NCBI RefSeq assembly: GCF_003384935.1
Contig: NZ_QTTQ01000011.1
Span: 124,001 to 188,000 of the forward strand
Direction of reading: 5' to 3'
DNA from: Lutibacter oceani
Lineage (GTDB): Bacteria > Bacteroidota > Bacteroidia > Flavobacteriales > Flavobacteriaceae
DNA: 64,000 nucleotides
The position numbers were made by a program, and so were the translations under genes. Below, one piece after another: positions 15,623-27,226 of the stretch. How positions within the stretch are numbered: position 1 is the stretch's first letter; every line of letters begins with the position of its first letter. The notes beneath the pieces are model-generated. The model was given only the letters and a program-made list of their open reading frames with translations, was not told the DNA's origin and searched no databases.

Positions 15623-18600
15623 ATGAACAAAATTCTTTCACTTATTTATTCTACCCGATTAATGGCAATTTTATTTTTAGTTTTTGCCATGGCTATGGGT
15701 GTTGCAACCTTTATAGAGAACGATTACGGTACCGAAACAGCAAAAGCTTTAGTTTATAATGCTTGGTGGTTTGAAGCAATCATGATTTTGTTTGCCATAA
15801 ACTTTTTTGGTAATATTTTAAAATACAAATTATATAGAAAAGAAAAATTAGTTGTACTTGCTTTTCACCTAGCTTTCCTTTTAATAATAATTGGAGCAGG
15901 AATTACAAGGTATATTAGTTTTGAAGGTATAATGCCAATTAAAGAAGGTGCTGTTAGTAATAATTTTCTTTCAGAAAAAAATTACATTAGCATTATCATT
16001 AATGATGGTAACGAGCAAAAAACACCTGTACATCATCCAATTTTACTCTCTGCTTTAGGAAGTAATAACTATAGCTATAATACAGATTTTAAAGGAACCG
16101 ATGTTTCAATTAAATTAACAGATTATATTCCAAATGCTTCAAATGTTTTTGAAGAAGTTGAATCAGGAGATAATTATTTACTAATAGTTGAATCAGGTGG
16201 TGGCGGAAGACACAACCATTACATAAAGCAAGGTTCATCTGAAGTGGTTCATGGTGTTTTAGTTGGATTTGATTCACCTGCTAATAATGTAATTGATTTT
16301 AAATCTGTTGATGGTAATTTAAAAATTAAATCTGCAGTTGAAGGTCAATTTTTTAGAATGGCAGATAATTTTGAAGGTACCATTGCAAAAGATTCTTTGC
16401 AAAACTTTTCACTTTTAGCAGTTCATTCAGTTGCAGGATTGCAATTTGTTGTTCCAAAAGGACCAATTAAAGGGGCATACAAAACGGTTTCCGGTGATAA
16501 AGATCAAAATTCTTTAGCTCAATTAGAGTTTGATGTAACCACAAATGGAGAAACAAAACATGTAAAACTTAGTGGTGGTAAATTTGCAATTCAACCACCA
16601 ACACAATTTTCTGTTGGTAATTTAAATTTTAGAATGAGTTATGGTGCTATGCAAATGAAACTTCCATTTAGCATAAAATTAAATGATTTTCAACTTGATA
16701 AATATCCTGGTTCCGAAAGTGCAATGTCTTATGCAAGTGAAGTAACTGTTATTGACCCGAGTGAAACTTTTGATTTTAGAATTTTTATGAATCACATTCT
16801 AAATTATAAAGGTTATAAATTTTTTCAATCAAGTTATAATATTACTTCTGAATATGAAGAAACCCACCTATCTGTTAATCATGATTTTTGGGGTTCAACT
16901 ATAACATATATTGGATATTTCTTGTTGTATGCTGGTTTAATTTTAATCTTATTTATGAAAAATACAAGATTTGATTTCCTTAGAAAAGGGCTTCAAAAAA
17001 TAAGAAAAAAGAAAGCAACATTAACAGTACTTGTATTATTTTTAATTTCAAGTGTGGCGTTTTCACAACAGCACAATCATTCATTATCTGAAAAACAAAT
17101 AGATTCAGCATTAATAGCCAATAAAATTGATGTATCTCATTCCGATTTATTTAGTAAACTAATTATTCAAGATGCTGGTGGTAGAATGAAACCTATTCAT
17201 ACCTATGCTTCAGAATTATTACGTAAAGTTAGTAAACACGATACTTACAAAGATATGAACGCCACTCAAGTGTTCTTATCAATTCAGCAAAATCCTAGGT
17301 TGTGGTTTCAAATACCAATTATTTATGTTGAGAAAGGAAATACAAAATTAAGGGATATTATTGGTATTCCACACGATCAAAAATATGCAACACTTGCAGA
17401 CTTTTTTGATACAAAAGGAATGTATAAAATTGCTGAGCACCAACAAAAAGCTCAAAAAACCAATATAAAAAGTAAGTTTGAAAAAGATGTAATTAATGTT
17501 GACAGAAGAGTTAATTTATTTTATTCAGCAATTACAGGTGATGTTCTTAGAATTTTTCCTATCCCAAATGATATTAATAATACTTGGATTTCACATAACG
17601 ACTTAAATAAGGCTAGTTATAAAGGTCAGGATTCTATTTTTGTTCGTCAACTTTTACCTGTTTATATTAAAACTTTGTCTGAATCAACTTCAACAAATGA
17701 TTTTACAACTGCGAATCAACTTCTTAGCGGAATAACGGATTTTCAAAAGAAATATGGTAGTGCCGTTTACCCTTCTGAAGATAAAATTAATTTAGAAATT
17801 GCTTATAATAAATATGATGTTTTTAGAACCATTTATAGCTATTATATGTACATAGGAACCTTGATGTTCTTATTTGTAATTTTTCAAATTTTCAATGCCA
17901 ATAAAGCAATTAATTACTTAATTAAAGGTAGTATTGCTATTATTATAGGTTTATTTTTGATGCATACCGGAGGTTTAATTGCACGTTGGATTGTAAGCGG
18001 AAATGCACCTTGGAGTAATGCTTACGAATCTATGATTTATGTAGGTTGGGCAACTATGCTCTTTGGGTTAATTTTTGGAAGAAAATCATCTATGACCATA
18101 GCAGCAACAGCATTTTTAACTGCATTTATTTTAATGGTTGCGCATTGGAACTGGATGGATCCTGAAATTGCAAACCTTCAACCTGTATTAAATTCATACT
18201 GGTTAATGATTCACGTTTCAATAATTGTAGCAAGTTATGGTCCTTTTGCATTAGGTATGATTTTAGGTTTAATTTCATTAATTCTTATGATTTTAACATC
18301 TTCAAAAAACAAAAACAAAATTGGCTTAATGATTAAAGAATTGACAATTATAAACGAAATGTCTTTAACTGTTGGTTTAATAATGTTAACTATTGGAAAC
18401 TTTTTAGGTGGACAATGGGCTAATGAAAGTTGGGGACGTTATTGGGGGTGGGATCCAAAAGAAACTTGGGCTTTAATTAGTATTATGATTTATGCATTTG
18501 TATTGCATTTAAGATTAGTTCCAGGTTTAAGAAGCCGATTTGCTTTTAATGTTTTTTCAATAGCTGCATTTGCTTCAATTTTAATGACTTATTTTGGAGT

Positions 18601-18742
18601 TAATTTCTACCTTTCTGGTTTACATTCTTACGCTAGTGGAGATAAAGCAATTACACCAACTTTTGTGTATTATGCAGTTGGTGTAGTTTCAGTACTTTCA
18701 ATAATTGCGTATATTCAATATAAAAAACATTATAAAAAATAA
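15623..18742 (+). CDS. ccsBA: Fused CcsB-CcsA cytochrome c maturation protein (System II)
   Basis: A 1039-residue polytopic membrane protein that carries out heme export and attachment to c-type cytochromes. The N-terminal part (about 1-455) is ResB/CcsB: membrane helices in the first 95 residues, a large periplasmic domain, and another helix near 430. The C-terminal part (about 750-1039) is CcsA, with the tryptophan-rich heme-handling WWD motif in WANESWGRYWGWDPKETWAL (about 931-950). Between them, at about 463-483, TLTVLVLFLISSVAFSQ looks like a signal peptide left inside the chain, followed by an exported linker. Such fusions are normal in Bacteroidota and Epsilonproteobacteria. It would serve NorC and other cytochromes, and its promoter resembles that of norC. 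Confidence 0.93.
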   Translation: MNKILSLIYSTRLMAILFLVFAMAMGVATFIENDYGTETAKALVYNAWWFEAIMILFAINFFGNILKYKLYRKEKLVVLAFHLAFLLIIIGAGITRYISFEGIMPIKEGAVSNNFLSEKNYISIIINDGNEQKTPVHHPILLSALGSNNYSYNTDFKGTDVSIKLTDYIPNASNVFEEVESGDNYLLIVESGGGGRHNHYIKQGSSEVVHGVLVGFDSPANNVIDFKSVDGNLKIKSAVEGQFFRMADNFEGTIAKDSLQNFSLLAVHSVAGLQFVVPKGPIKGAYKTVSGDKDQNSLAQLEFDVTTNGETKHVKLSGGKFAIQPPTQFSVGNLNFRMSYGAMQMKLPFSIKLNDFQLDKYPGSESAMSYASEVTVIDPSETFDFRIFMNHILNYKGYKFFQSSYNITSEYEETHLSVNHDFWGSTITYIGYFLLYAGLILILFMKNTRFDFLRKGLQKIRKKKATLTVLVLFLISSVAFSQQHNHSLSEKQIDSALIANKIDVSHSDLFSKLIIQDAGGRMKPIHTYASELLRKVSKHDTYKDMNATQVFLSIQQNPRLWFQIPIIYVEKGNTKLRDIIGIPHDQKYATLADFFDTKGMYKIAEHQQKAQKTNIKSKFEKDVINVDRRVNLFYSAITGDVLRIFPIPNDINNTWISHNDLNKASYKGQDSIFVRQLLPVYIKTLSESTSTNDFTTANQLLSGITDFQKKYGSAVYPSEDKINLEIAYNKYDVFRTIYSYYMYIGTLMFLFVIFQIFNANKAINYLIKGSIAIIIGLFLMHTGGLIARWIVSGNAPWSNAYESMIYVGWATMLFGLIFGRKSSMTIAATAFLTAFILMVAHWNWMDPEIANLQPVLNSYWLMIHVSIIVASYGPFALGMILGLISLILMILTSSKNKNKIGLMIKELTIINEMSLTVGLIMLTIGNFLGGQWANESWGRYWGWDPKETWALISIMIYAFVLHLRLVPGLRSRFAFNVFSIAAFASILMTYFGVNFYLSGLHSYASGDKAITPTFVYYAVGVVSVLSIIAYIQYKKHYKK

Positions 18743-18750
18743 TTAAAATC

Positions 18751-18774
18751 GTTGCAAAAACGTAACTTTGCAAC
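18751..18774 (+). promoter_or_regulatory. Promoter with inverted repeat over the -7 element
   Basis: A perfect 8-bp inverted repeat, GTTGCAAA (18751-18758) and TTTGCAAC (18767-18774), flanks and overlaps a -7 element TAACTTTG (18763-18770) 22 bp before the start of the next gene. It could be an operator or a hairpin at the start of the transcript. No T tract follows, so it is not a terminator of ccsBA. Confidence 0.45.
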
Positions 18775-18792
18775 CTATTAAAAAAATTATCA

Positions 18793-19308
18793 ATGTTTAA
18801 TAAATATATAAAATTAGTAATTGCAGGAGGTATTTTAGTTTGGTCAATTTTTCAATTTGTTGATGGAAACATCATGAATGGAATTTCATTAGTATTATTG
18901 GCAGGTATTTTTGTACTGTTTTATTTTAAAAATGAGTTTATTTTATTGGCTTTTCTACAATTAAGAAAACAAAATTTTGCGGGAGCAAGTAAATGGTTGT
19001 CATATATTAAAAATCCTAGTAGTGCTTTAATTAAAAAACAAGAAGGCTATTATAATTTTTTACAAGGAATTATGGTTTCACAAACAAACTTAACTCAAGC
19101 AGAGAAATTCTTTAAAAAGGCTATTAGTTTAGGTTTAAATATGAAGCATGATATTGCAATGGCTAAATTACAATTAGGAGGAATTGCAATGTCTAAAAGA
19201 CGTAAACGTGAAGCTACAATGTTAATTAATGAAGCTAAAAAATTAGATACGCAAGGAGTTTTAACTGATCAAATTAAAATGATGAAAGATCAGCTTAAAA
19301 AAATATAA
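18793..19308 (+). CDS. Small membrane protein with TPR-like C-terminus, function unknown
   Basis: A 171-residue protein. Two hydrophobic helices (about residues 7-24 and 30-48) are followed by a soluble helical part in which YNFLQGIMVSQTNLTQAEKF and FFKKAISLGLNMKHDIAMAK resemble tetratricopeptide repeats, then a basic segment (MSKRRKREATMLINEAKKL). It probably sits in the inner membrane with the repeats in the cytoplasm. It has its own promoter-like sequence after ccsBA and a strong terminator behind it. I do not recognise a named family; similar short proteins occur in flavobacteria as conserved hypotheticals. Confidence 0.65.
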   Translation: MFNKYIKLVIAGGILVWSIFQFVDGNIMNGISLVLLAGIFVLFYFKNEFILLAFLQLRKQNFAGASKWLSYIKNPSSALIKKQEGYYNFLQGIMVSQTNLTQAEKFFKKAISLGLNMKHDIAMAKLQLGGIAMSKRRKREATMLINEAKKLDTQGVLTDQIKMMKDQLKKI

Positions 19309-19320
19309 GTTTTAGTAAAG

Positions 19321-19357
19321 CATAAAAAAAGCGCAACTATGTTGCGCTTTTTTTATG
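19321..19357. terminator. Bidirectional intrinsic terminator
   Basis: The perfect stem GCGCAAC/GTTGCGC with loop TAT is flanked by an A run on the left and a T run on the right. It lies between two convergent genes and can serve both. Confidence 0.9.
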
Positions 19358-19368
19358 CTTAATATTTT

Positions 19369-21090
19369 TTATTCATTAATAATAACAGGGTTTAGTTCTT
19401 TATTATATTGAACTATGTAAACACCATTATTCTCAAAACTTCCAAATAATTTTTTATTATAATTAAAAGTTCCTGAAATTCTTGATGATTTACCTGCCTT
19501 TAAACCACCCTCTAAACTTTCATCACTTGCCAAACGCACTAAAGTATCATAGGTAATATCAAAACCCCTTATCGCATATTTTGAAGGATACGTGTAATTT
19601 TTAGCTCGAAAATTATTATAAAAACTTTTCACATTTACATCTTCAATTATGATAAAATCTGTTGTTGGAAAAACAAAATTTAATTGCCCCAAGAAACTGT
19701 TTTCTATATTATCAAAATTTCTCCCTTTACTAGAAGCAAATAACTGAATATTATACTCTTCAATAGTAGCTTTTAAATTATTTACTGCAGCTGCTGTAGT
19801 AACAATTTCTTCACTAATTAAAAGTACCCAGTTATTTGAATCTTCTTCTAATTTTTCAATAAATTTTTCATTATCAATAAAACCTTTATTAGATTTAATC
19901 ACAGAAACATTTTGAATAGAATCAAACGACTTTATTTTATTTACTATACGCCATAATTTACTTTGTGAAGCTTCATCCCCATCATTAATTACAATAATAT
20001 TTTCCCCTTTATAATTTTTCTTCATATAATCCAACAATTTTTCCTCTAAGAAATTAGGAGAATTAGAATCTGATTTTATCAAGTTTGCAGCAGATAACCC
20101 ATCTTGATCTTTAGAATATAATGGGGCAATAATAGGTACATTAATATTTTTAGATAACCAATATGCTTTATTGTAAAACAGAGGTCCAATAACTACATCT
20201 GTATTAGAAAAATCATTTCTATCAACAATTGTCTGTAACTTATAATTTGAATTTTGAGTGTCGAAATACCTTACATTTATTATTACACCTTTTCTTTTTA
20301 AAGAGTCTATTGCCATTTCAGCCCCCATATGAAAATCTGTAGCAATATTAAAAATAGAATTCCCTTTTAAAAGTGTACTTTCAGGGATAGAATCCACATA
20401 TTTATTTAGCTCATATGGCAACATAATCGCTATATTCAGGGTCTTTTCAAGGTTTAAATTTTCAATAAACAAACCCGTTTCAGTTAGCACTTCATCCTCT
20501 AATATTTCCGAAGTATTAATTGGTTTTATCTTTAAAATCATTCCTAATTTAAGGCCTTCAGATAAACTTGGGTTTAACTCAAATAAATCACTTTCTGTAA
20601 CTTCATATTTCTTAGTTAAATTGTAAACCGTATCATCTTTAACAACAGTATGTAAAATAAAATTAGCAGCATCATTAACATTATTTTCAGTTGTGCTCGG
20701 AATTTTAAGCTGCATCCCAATTTTTAATCCGTATTCTAGTTCAGGATTTGCCTTTTTTAAGGCATCAATTGAAATGTTAAACTTTTTTGAAATACCAAAT
20801 AAGGTTTCTTTCGGCTGAACTATATAAAAGTAGTTATCTATTTCATTACCTTCAGTAACATTTTTTCCATAATTTTTATTAGGAACGATTATTACTGTAT
20901 TTGGTCTCGGTTTTCTCCCAATATCAGGATTTAATTTTAGTAAATCTCTAGTAGAAATTTTATAATCTTTAGCAATACTTTTCATATTTTCACCTTTTTT
21001 AACAGTGTATGAAACGTATTTTTTTTGTTGTGCAACCAAATTAATAGTACACATTAATAAAATTACAAGTAAAAACTTTATTCTTTTCAT
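19369..21090 (-). CDS. LysM and periplasmic-binding (PBP1-like) domain protein
   Basis: A 573-residue exported protein. A signal peptide (1-20, ending NLVAQ) is followed by three LysM modules at about 25-71, 87-132 and 144-190; each has the usual YTVKKGENMKSIA or similar start and a NP-x-L/I turn. Residues about 215-573 look like a type I periplasmic-binding fold related to amino-acid ABC receptors (LNIAIMLPYELNKY, DVVIGPLFYNKAYWLSK, NVPIIAPLYSKD). LysM binds peptidoglycan, so the protein is probably fixed to the wall with a ligand-binding or structural domain beyond it. No transport genes are adjacent. It lies 26 bp after guaA on the same strand. Function is unknown. Confidence 0.8.
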   Translation of the reverse strand: MKRIKFLLVILLMCTINLVAQQKKYVSYTVKKGENMKSIAKDYKISTRDLLKLNPDIGRKPRPNTVIIVPNKNYGKNVTEGNEIDNYFYIVQPKETLFGISKKFNISIDALKKANPELEYGLKIGMQLKIPSTTENNVNDAANFILHTVVKDDTVYNLTKKYEVTESDLFELNPSLSEGLKLGMILKIKPINTSEILEDEVLTETGLFIENLNLEKTLNIAIMLPYELNKYVDSIPESTLLKGNSIFNIATDFHMGAEMAIDSLKRKGVIINVRYFDTQNSNYKLQTIVDRNDFSNTDVVIGPLFYNKAYWLSKNINVPIIAPLYSKDQDGLSAANLIKSDSNSPNFLEEKLLDYMKKNYKGENIIVINDGDEASQSKLWRIVNKIKSFDSIQNVSVIKSNKGFIDNEKFIEKLEEDSNNWVLLISEEIVTTAAAVNNLKATIEEYNIQLFASSKGRNFDNIENSFLGQLNFVFPTTDFIIIEDVNVKSFYNNFRAKNYTYPSKYAIRGFDITYDTLVRLASDESLEGGLKAGKSSRISGTFNYNKKLFGSFENNGVYIVQYNKELNPVIINE

Positions 21091-21116
21091 TGAGGAAATT
21101 TAATTAAGGTAGGATT

Positions 21117-22649
21117 TTATTCCCACTCTATTGTTGCTGGTGGTTTAGAACTAATATCATATACTACTCTATTAACGCCTTTTACACCATTTATTATTTT
21201 ATTTGATGTTTTTTGTAAAAACTCGTAAGGTAAATTAACCCAATCTGCCGTCATTCCATCAGTAGATTCTACAGCTCTTAATACAACAGCTTTTTCATAG
21301 GTCCTTTCGTCTCCCATTACGCCTACTGAATTTACAGGTAGTAACATTGCTCCAGCTTGCCATACACTATCGTACAAACCGTCATCTTTTAATCCTTGAA
21401 CAAAAATATGATCCACTTCTTGCAACATTCTAACTTTTTCAGCCGTTATATCTCCTAAAATTCTAATACCTAAACCTGGCCCAGGAAAAGGGTGACGTCC
21501 TAATAATTCATCATCTATTCCCATTGATCTTCCAACCCTACGAACCTCATCTTTAAAAAGTGTATTTAATGGCTCAACAATTTTTAATTTCATAAAATCT
21601 GGTAATCCACCAACATTATGGTGCGATTTAATAGTTGCAGAAGGTCCACCAGTTGCAGAAACCGATTCAATAACATCTGGATAAATAGTTCCTTGTGCTA
21701 ACCAACTTACATCTTGAATCCGATGTGCTTCATCATCAAAAACTTCTATAAAAACACGTCCTATAATTTTACGTTTACCTTCAGGGTCTGATTCTCCAGC
21801 CAATTCTTTCAAAAAACGTGCCGAAGCATCTACACCTTTTACATTCAACCCCATGTGCTTGTATTGCTCTAACACATTTTCAAATTCATTTTTACGTAAC
21901 AAACCGTTATTTACAAAAATACAGTACAGGTTTTTCCCGATTGCTTTGCTTATTAAAGTTGCAGCAACCGTTGAATCAACACCTCCTGAAAGTCCAAGTA
22001 CAACTTTATCATTCCCTAACTTTTCTTTTAATTCTGCAACCGTAGTTTCAACAAAAGAATCAGGTGTCCAAGTTTGTTGCAGACCAGCAATATTTACTAA
22101 AAAATTTTTTAAAATTGTTAAGCCATCTTTTGAATGGTATACTTCAGGATGAAATTGAATTCCATAAGTAGCTTCTCCTTTAATTTTAAAAGCAGCATTT
22201 TTAACATCGTGCGTACTTCCTATAAGTTCAAAATTACTTGGTAAATTTACAATGGTGTCACTATGACTCATCCAAACTTGACTACCTTCACTTACATTTT
22301 CAAAAAATAAATCGTCTTTTTTTATATAGGATAAATTTGCTCTACCATACTCTCGTGTATTAGATGCTCCAACTTTACCCCCAAAATTATGTGCCATAAA
22401 TTGCGCTCCATAACAAACGCCTAATAGTGGAAGTTTTCCTTTTATTGCTGATAAATCTGGATGTGGTGCATCTTCAGCTCTTACCGAAAACGGACTACCT
22501 GATAAAATTACAGCTTTGTAATCTTCAACTTTAAAACTTTTACTGTTGTAAGGAAAAATTTCACAAAAAATGTTTAATTCCCTAACTCTTCGAGCAATCA
22601 ACTGCGTGTATTGCGAACCGAAATCTAAAATAAGTACTTGATGTTGCAT
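21117..22649 (-). CDS. guaA: GMP synthase (glutamine-hydrolysing)
   Basis: A 510-residue enzyme that converts XMP to GMP with glutamine and ATP. The N-terminal class I glutamine amidotransferase domain shows [18 protein letters not shown], the nucleophile Cys in [13 protein letters not shown] and the His-Glu in QFHPEVYHS. The ATP-pyrophosphatase domain begins with the P-loop [14 protein letters not shown]. The C-terminal dimerisation domain ends with KPPATIEWE, the family's usual end. I take the ATG at 22649; a TTG two codons upstream falls inside a TATTTTTG -7-like element and is not a credible start. It is divergent from gyrB. Confidence 0.97.
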   Translation of the reverse strand: MQHQVLILDFGSQYTQLIARRVRELNIFCEIFPYNSKSFKVEDYKAVILSGSPFSVRAEDAPHPDLSAIKGKLPLLGVCYGAQFMAHNFGGKVGASNTREYGRANLSYIKKDDLFFENVSEGSQVWMSHSDTIVNLPSNFELIGSTHDVKNAAFKIKGEATYGIQFHPEVYHSKDGLTILKNFLVNIAGLQQTWTPDSFVETTVAELKEKLGNDKVVLGLSGGVDSTVAATLISKAIGKNLYCIFVNNGLLRKNEFENVLEQYKHMGLNVKGVDASARFLKELAGESDPEGKRKIIGRVFIEVFDDEAHRIQDVSWLAQGTIYPDVIESVSATGGPSATIKSHHNVGGLPDFMKLKIVEPLNTLFKDEVRRVGRSMGIDDELLGRHPFPGPGLGIRILGDITAEKVRMLQEVDHIFVQGLKDDGLYDSVWQAGAMLLPVNSVGVMGDERTYEKAVVLRAVESTDGMTADWVNLPYEFLQKTSNKIINGVKGVNRVVYDISSKPPATIEWE

Positions 22650-24905
<2,256 letters not shown>

Positions 24906-24939
24906 TTTGAATTAAAAATTATTACATAATTTATTAATA

Positions 24940-24978
24940 AAAAAAAATCGGAGTTAATTAAAACTCCGATTTTTTTTT
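24940..24978. terminator. Bidirectional intrinsic terminator after gyrB
   Basis: Stem ATCGGAGTT/AACTCCGAT is extended by A and T runs on either side, with an AATTAA loop. It serves gyrB on the plus strand and the polyamine operon on the minus strand. Confidence 0.9.
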
Positions 24979-25017
24979 ATTTCAGATATGTTCTAAAAAA
25001 CTAAAATCTACAAATAC

Positions 25018-25320
25018 TTAATAATCATCTGAACTTTCATCAGGAATGTCTTCCATATCACCAGTATCAGTATCATCATAAACATCATCAAAATTATCTT
25101 CATCTGCATCATAATCTTCCATTGTTTCCTCAAGCTTTAGGCTGATTTTTACCAGATAAATGGTATCTTCAGTACGTACTTCAACAGCTCTTATGGTTTC
25201 ATCTTTGGCGTTCTTAAAAGTTATAATATCTCTATAACCGTAACCGCTCGGAAATTTTTCAACTAATAAATCTAAAATATCACTAGTTAATTTACTATAG
25301 TCTACAATTACTCTTTTCAT
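25018..25320 (-). CDS. Small acidic protein at the end of the polyamine operon
   Basis: A 100-residue protein. The first 65 residues look folded (MKRVIVDYSKLTSDILDLL, then FPSGYGYRDIITFKNAKDE and a beta-rich YLVKISLKL). The last 35 are almost entirely Asp/Glu with Ser/Tyr (DYDADEDNFDDVYDDTDTGD). It begins three bases after the DHS-like gene, so the genes are coupled. The start ATG is the first available and gives a sensible fold. I recognise it only as a conserved flavobacterial hypothetical. The acidic tail could bind polyamines or a basic partner; that is speculation. Confidence 0.75.
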   Translation of the reverse strand: MKRVIVDYSKLTSDILDLLVEKFPSGYGYRDIITFKNAKDETIRAVEVRTEDTIYLVKISLKLEETMEDYDADEDNFDDVYDDTDTGDMEDIPDESSDDY

Positions 25321-25323
25321 AAG

Positions 25324-26298
25324 CTACATGTCTAACAAATATGCAAAAATTAAAGGTGCAACAATTGTTGCATCTGACTCAATGATAAATTTAGGAGTAT
25401 TAATATCTAATTTTCCCCAAGTTATTTTTTCATTTGGAACTGCACCTGAATAAGACCCATAACTTGTTGTTGAATCGGAAATCTGACAAAAATAACTCCA
25501 AAATGGTGTATCAGTTCTTTCCATATCTTGATACAACATTGGCACTACGCAAATTGGAAAATCTCCTGCTATTCCACCACCAATTTGGAAAAACCCAATT
25601 CCATCCTTCGAATTTTGAGTATACCAATCTGCTAAGAAAGTCATATATTCAATTCCAGATTTCATGGTGCTAGCTTTTAACTCACCTTTTAATACATATG
25701 AAGCAAAAATATTTCCCATAGTACTGTCTTCCCAACCTGGAACAACCATTGGTAAATTAGCCTCTGCAGCTGCAATCATCCAGCTATTTTTTGGATCAAT
25801 TTCGTGGTACTGATCTAATACTCCTGAAAGTACTAATTTGTACATAAACTCGTGTGGAAAAAAGCGTTCCCCAGCAGCTTCAGCATCTTTCCAAATTTTA
25901 AAAATATGCTCTTGTAAGCGTCTAAAAGCCTCTTCTTCCGGAATACATGTATCAGTAACTCTATTTAATCCTTTCTCTAATAAATCCCATTCATCTTGAG
26001 GTGTTAAATCTCTATAATTTGGAACTCTTTTATAGTGAGAATGCGCTACTAAATTCATAATATCTTCTTCAAGATTTGCTCCTGTGCAAGAAATTATCTG
26101 TACTTTATCCTGTCTAATTATTTCTGCAAAAATTTTGCCTAATTCTGCTGTGCTCATAGCTCCTGCTAAAGAAACCAACATTTTAGACCCTTTTGCTAAT
26201 TGATTTTCATACTCTTTTGCAGCATCTACAACTGTTGCTGAATTAAAATGCAAATAGTATTTTTCAATAAATTGTGAAATTGCTCCTTTAGTACTCAT
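25324..26298 (-). CDS. Deoxyhypusine synthase family protein (probable homospermidine synthase-like)
   Basis: A 324-residue member of the deoxyhypusine synthase family, taking the ATG at 26298 (MSTKGAISQFIEKYYLHF). Family marks include MLVSLAGAMSTAELG, IISCTGANLEEDI, PGWEDSTMGN, FFQIGGGIAGDFPI and the catalytic-lysine segment EKITWGKLDINTPKFIIESDAT, in which the Lys that forms the imine with the aminobutyl group is kept. Bacteria have no eIF5A, the substrate of the eukaryotic enzyme. With arginine decarboxylase and agmatinase upstream in the same operon, the simplest role is moving an aminobutyl group onto putrescine to make homospermidine, a polyamine reported in many flavobacteria. This is inference; the activity is not proven by sequence. 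Confidence 0.88.
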   Translation of the reverse strand: MSTKGAISQFIEKYYLHFNSATVVDAAKEYENQLAKGSKMLVSLAGAMSTAELGKIFAEIIRQDKVQIISCTGANLEEDIMNLVAHSHYKRVPNYRDLTPQDEWDLLEKGLNRVTDTCIPEEEAFRRLQEHIFKIWKDAEAAGERFFPHEFMYKLVLSGVLDQYHEIDPKNSWMIAAAEANLPMVVPGWEDSTMGNIFASYVLKGELKASTMKSGIEYMTFLADWYTQNSKDGIGFFQIGGGIAGDFPICVVPMLYQDMERTDTPFWSYFCQISDSTTSYGSYSGAVPNEKITWGKLDINTPKFIIESDATIVAPLIFAYLLDM

Positions 26299-27226
26299 TA
26301 TCGTCGTCATCAAATTTAGAGGATTTATTATTTGGCTCCTGGTAACCTTTCATATCATCATAATCTTCGTCATCAGCATTATCAAATTTATAACTTAACA
26401 TTTTATAGTATAATTTTGCTGCAAGAAAATCGGATGATTTTTCTTGTTCGTTCGGACAAAGTTCAACTATGTCAAAACCAACAACATTTTTTTCTTTAAA
26501 TATTTTATGCAAAAACTCTAGTGTTTCATACCAAAATAATCCACCAGGTTCTGGTGTGCCAGTTGATGGCATTATTGATGGATCAAAAGCATCTAAATCA
26601 ATTGTTAAAAACACATTATCTGTCATTAAATCAATGGCGTTTTCCATCCAATAATCATCTTGAGCCATTTCATGAGCAAAAAACACTTTTTCTTCATCCA
26701 TAACAGTTTTTTCAATGGCATCCATACTTCTAATTCCAACCTGAATTAAATTAGTTGTTTGACTAGCTTCATAAACTGCACAAGCATGGTTACATGATGA
26801 ACCTTCATATTCTTTTCTTAAATCTGCATGGGCATCAATTTGCACTACAGTTAAGCTATTAAAACATTCATTAAATGCTCTAATAGAACCGATTGAAATT
26901 GAATGTTCGCCTCCAAAGAGTGTAACAAATTTATTTTTTTTAATATATGATTTTGTTATTTTATGAACTGCATCAACCATACTTTCTGGTGAAGCATTTT
27001 CTGTAACAGCCTCAGCTAAATAAATACCGTTTTTATAAACTTCAGTATTTGTTTCAATATCATAAAGTTCCATGTTTTCTGAAGCTTGCAGAAAAGCTTC
27101 TGGTCCTTTATCGGCCCCTTTTTGCCAAGTGCTTGTTCCATCATAAGGAACTGGAATTAAAACTACTTTTGAAGTTTCAATTTTACTGTTTTGTTCAGGA
27201 ATTCCTGCGTAAGTTTTTTTATTCAT
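26288..27226 (-). CDS. speB: Agmatinase (ureohydrolase family)
   Basis: A 312-residue ureohydrolase that hydrolyses agmatine to putrescine and urea. The binuclear Mn site is visible: His in FGGEHSISIG, the Asp/His cluster VVQIDAHADLR, and the Asp pair in LTIDLDAFDPSIMPSTGTPEPGG. GTPEPGG with this neighbourhood favours agmatinase over arginase. The last 30 residues are an acidic tail (DNADDEDYDDM, FDDDDNEY) that standard SpeB proteins lack. The gene overlaps the 3' end of speA by eight bases and the DHS-like gene by eleven, so the three are tightly coupled. Confidence 0.92.
   Translation of the reverse strand: MNKKTYAGIPEQNSKIETSKVVLIPVPYDGTSTWQKGADKGPEAFLQASENMELYDIETNTEVYKNGIYLAEAVTENASPESMVDAVHKITKSYIKKNKFVTLFGGEHSISIGSIRAFNECFNSLTVVQIDAHADLRKEYEGSSCNHACAVYEASQTTNLIQVGIRSMDAIEKTVMDEEKVFFAHEMAQDDYWMENAIDLMTDNVFLTIDLDAFDPSIMPSTGTPEPGGLFWYETLEFLHKIFKEKNVVGFDIVELCPNEQEKSSDFLAAKLYYKMLSYKFDNADDEDYDDMKGYQEPNNKSSKFDDDDNEY

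Noticed and set aside
25324-26298. True deoxyhypusine synthase acting on eIF5A
   Set aside because: Bacteria lack eIF5A and no such gene is here; the operon supplies putrescine, so a polyamine product is more likely.
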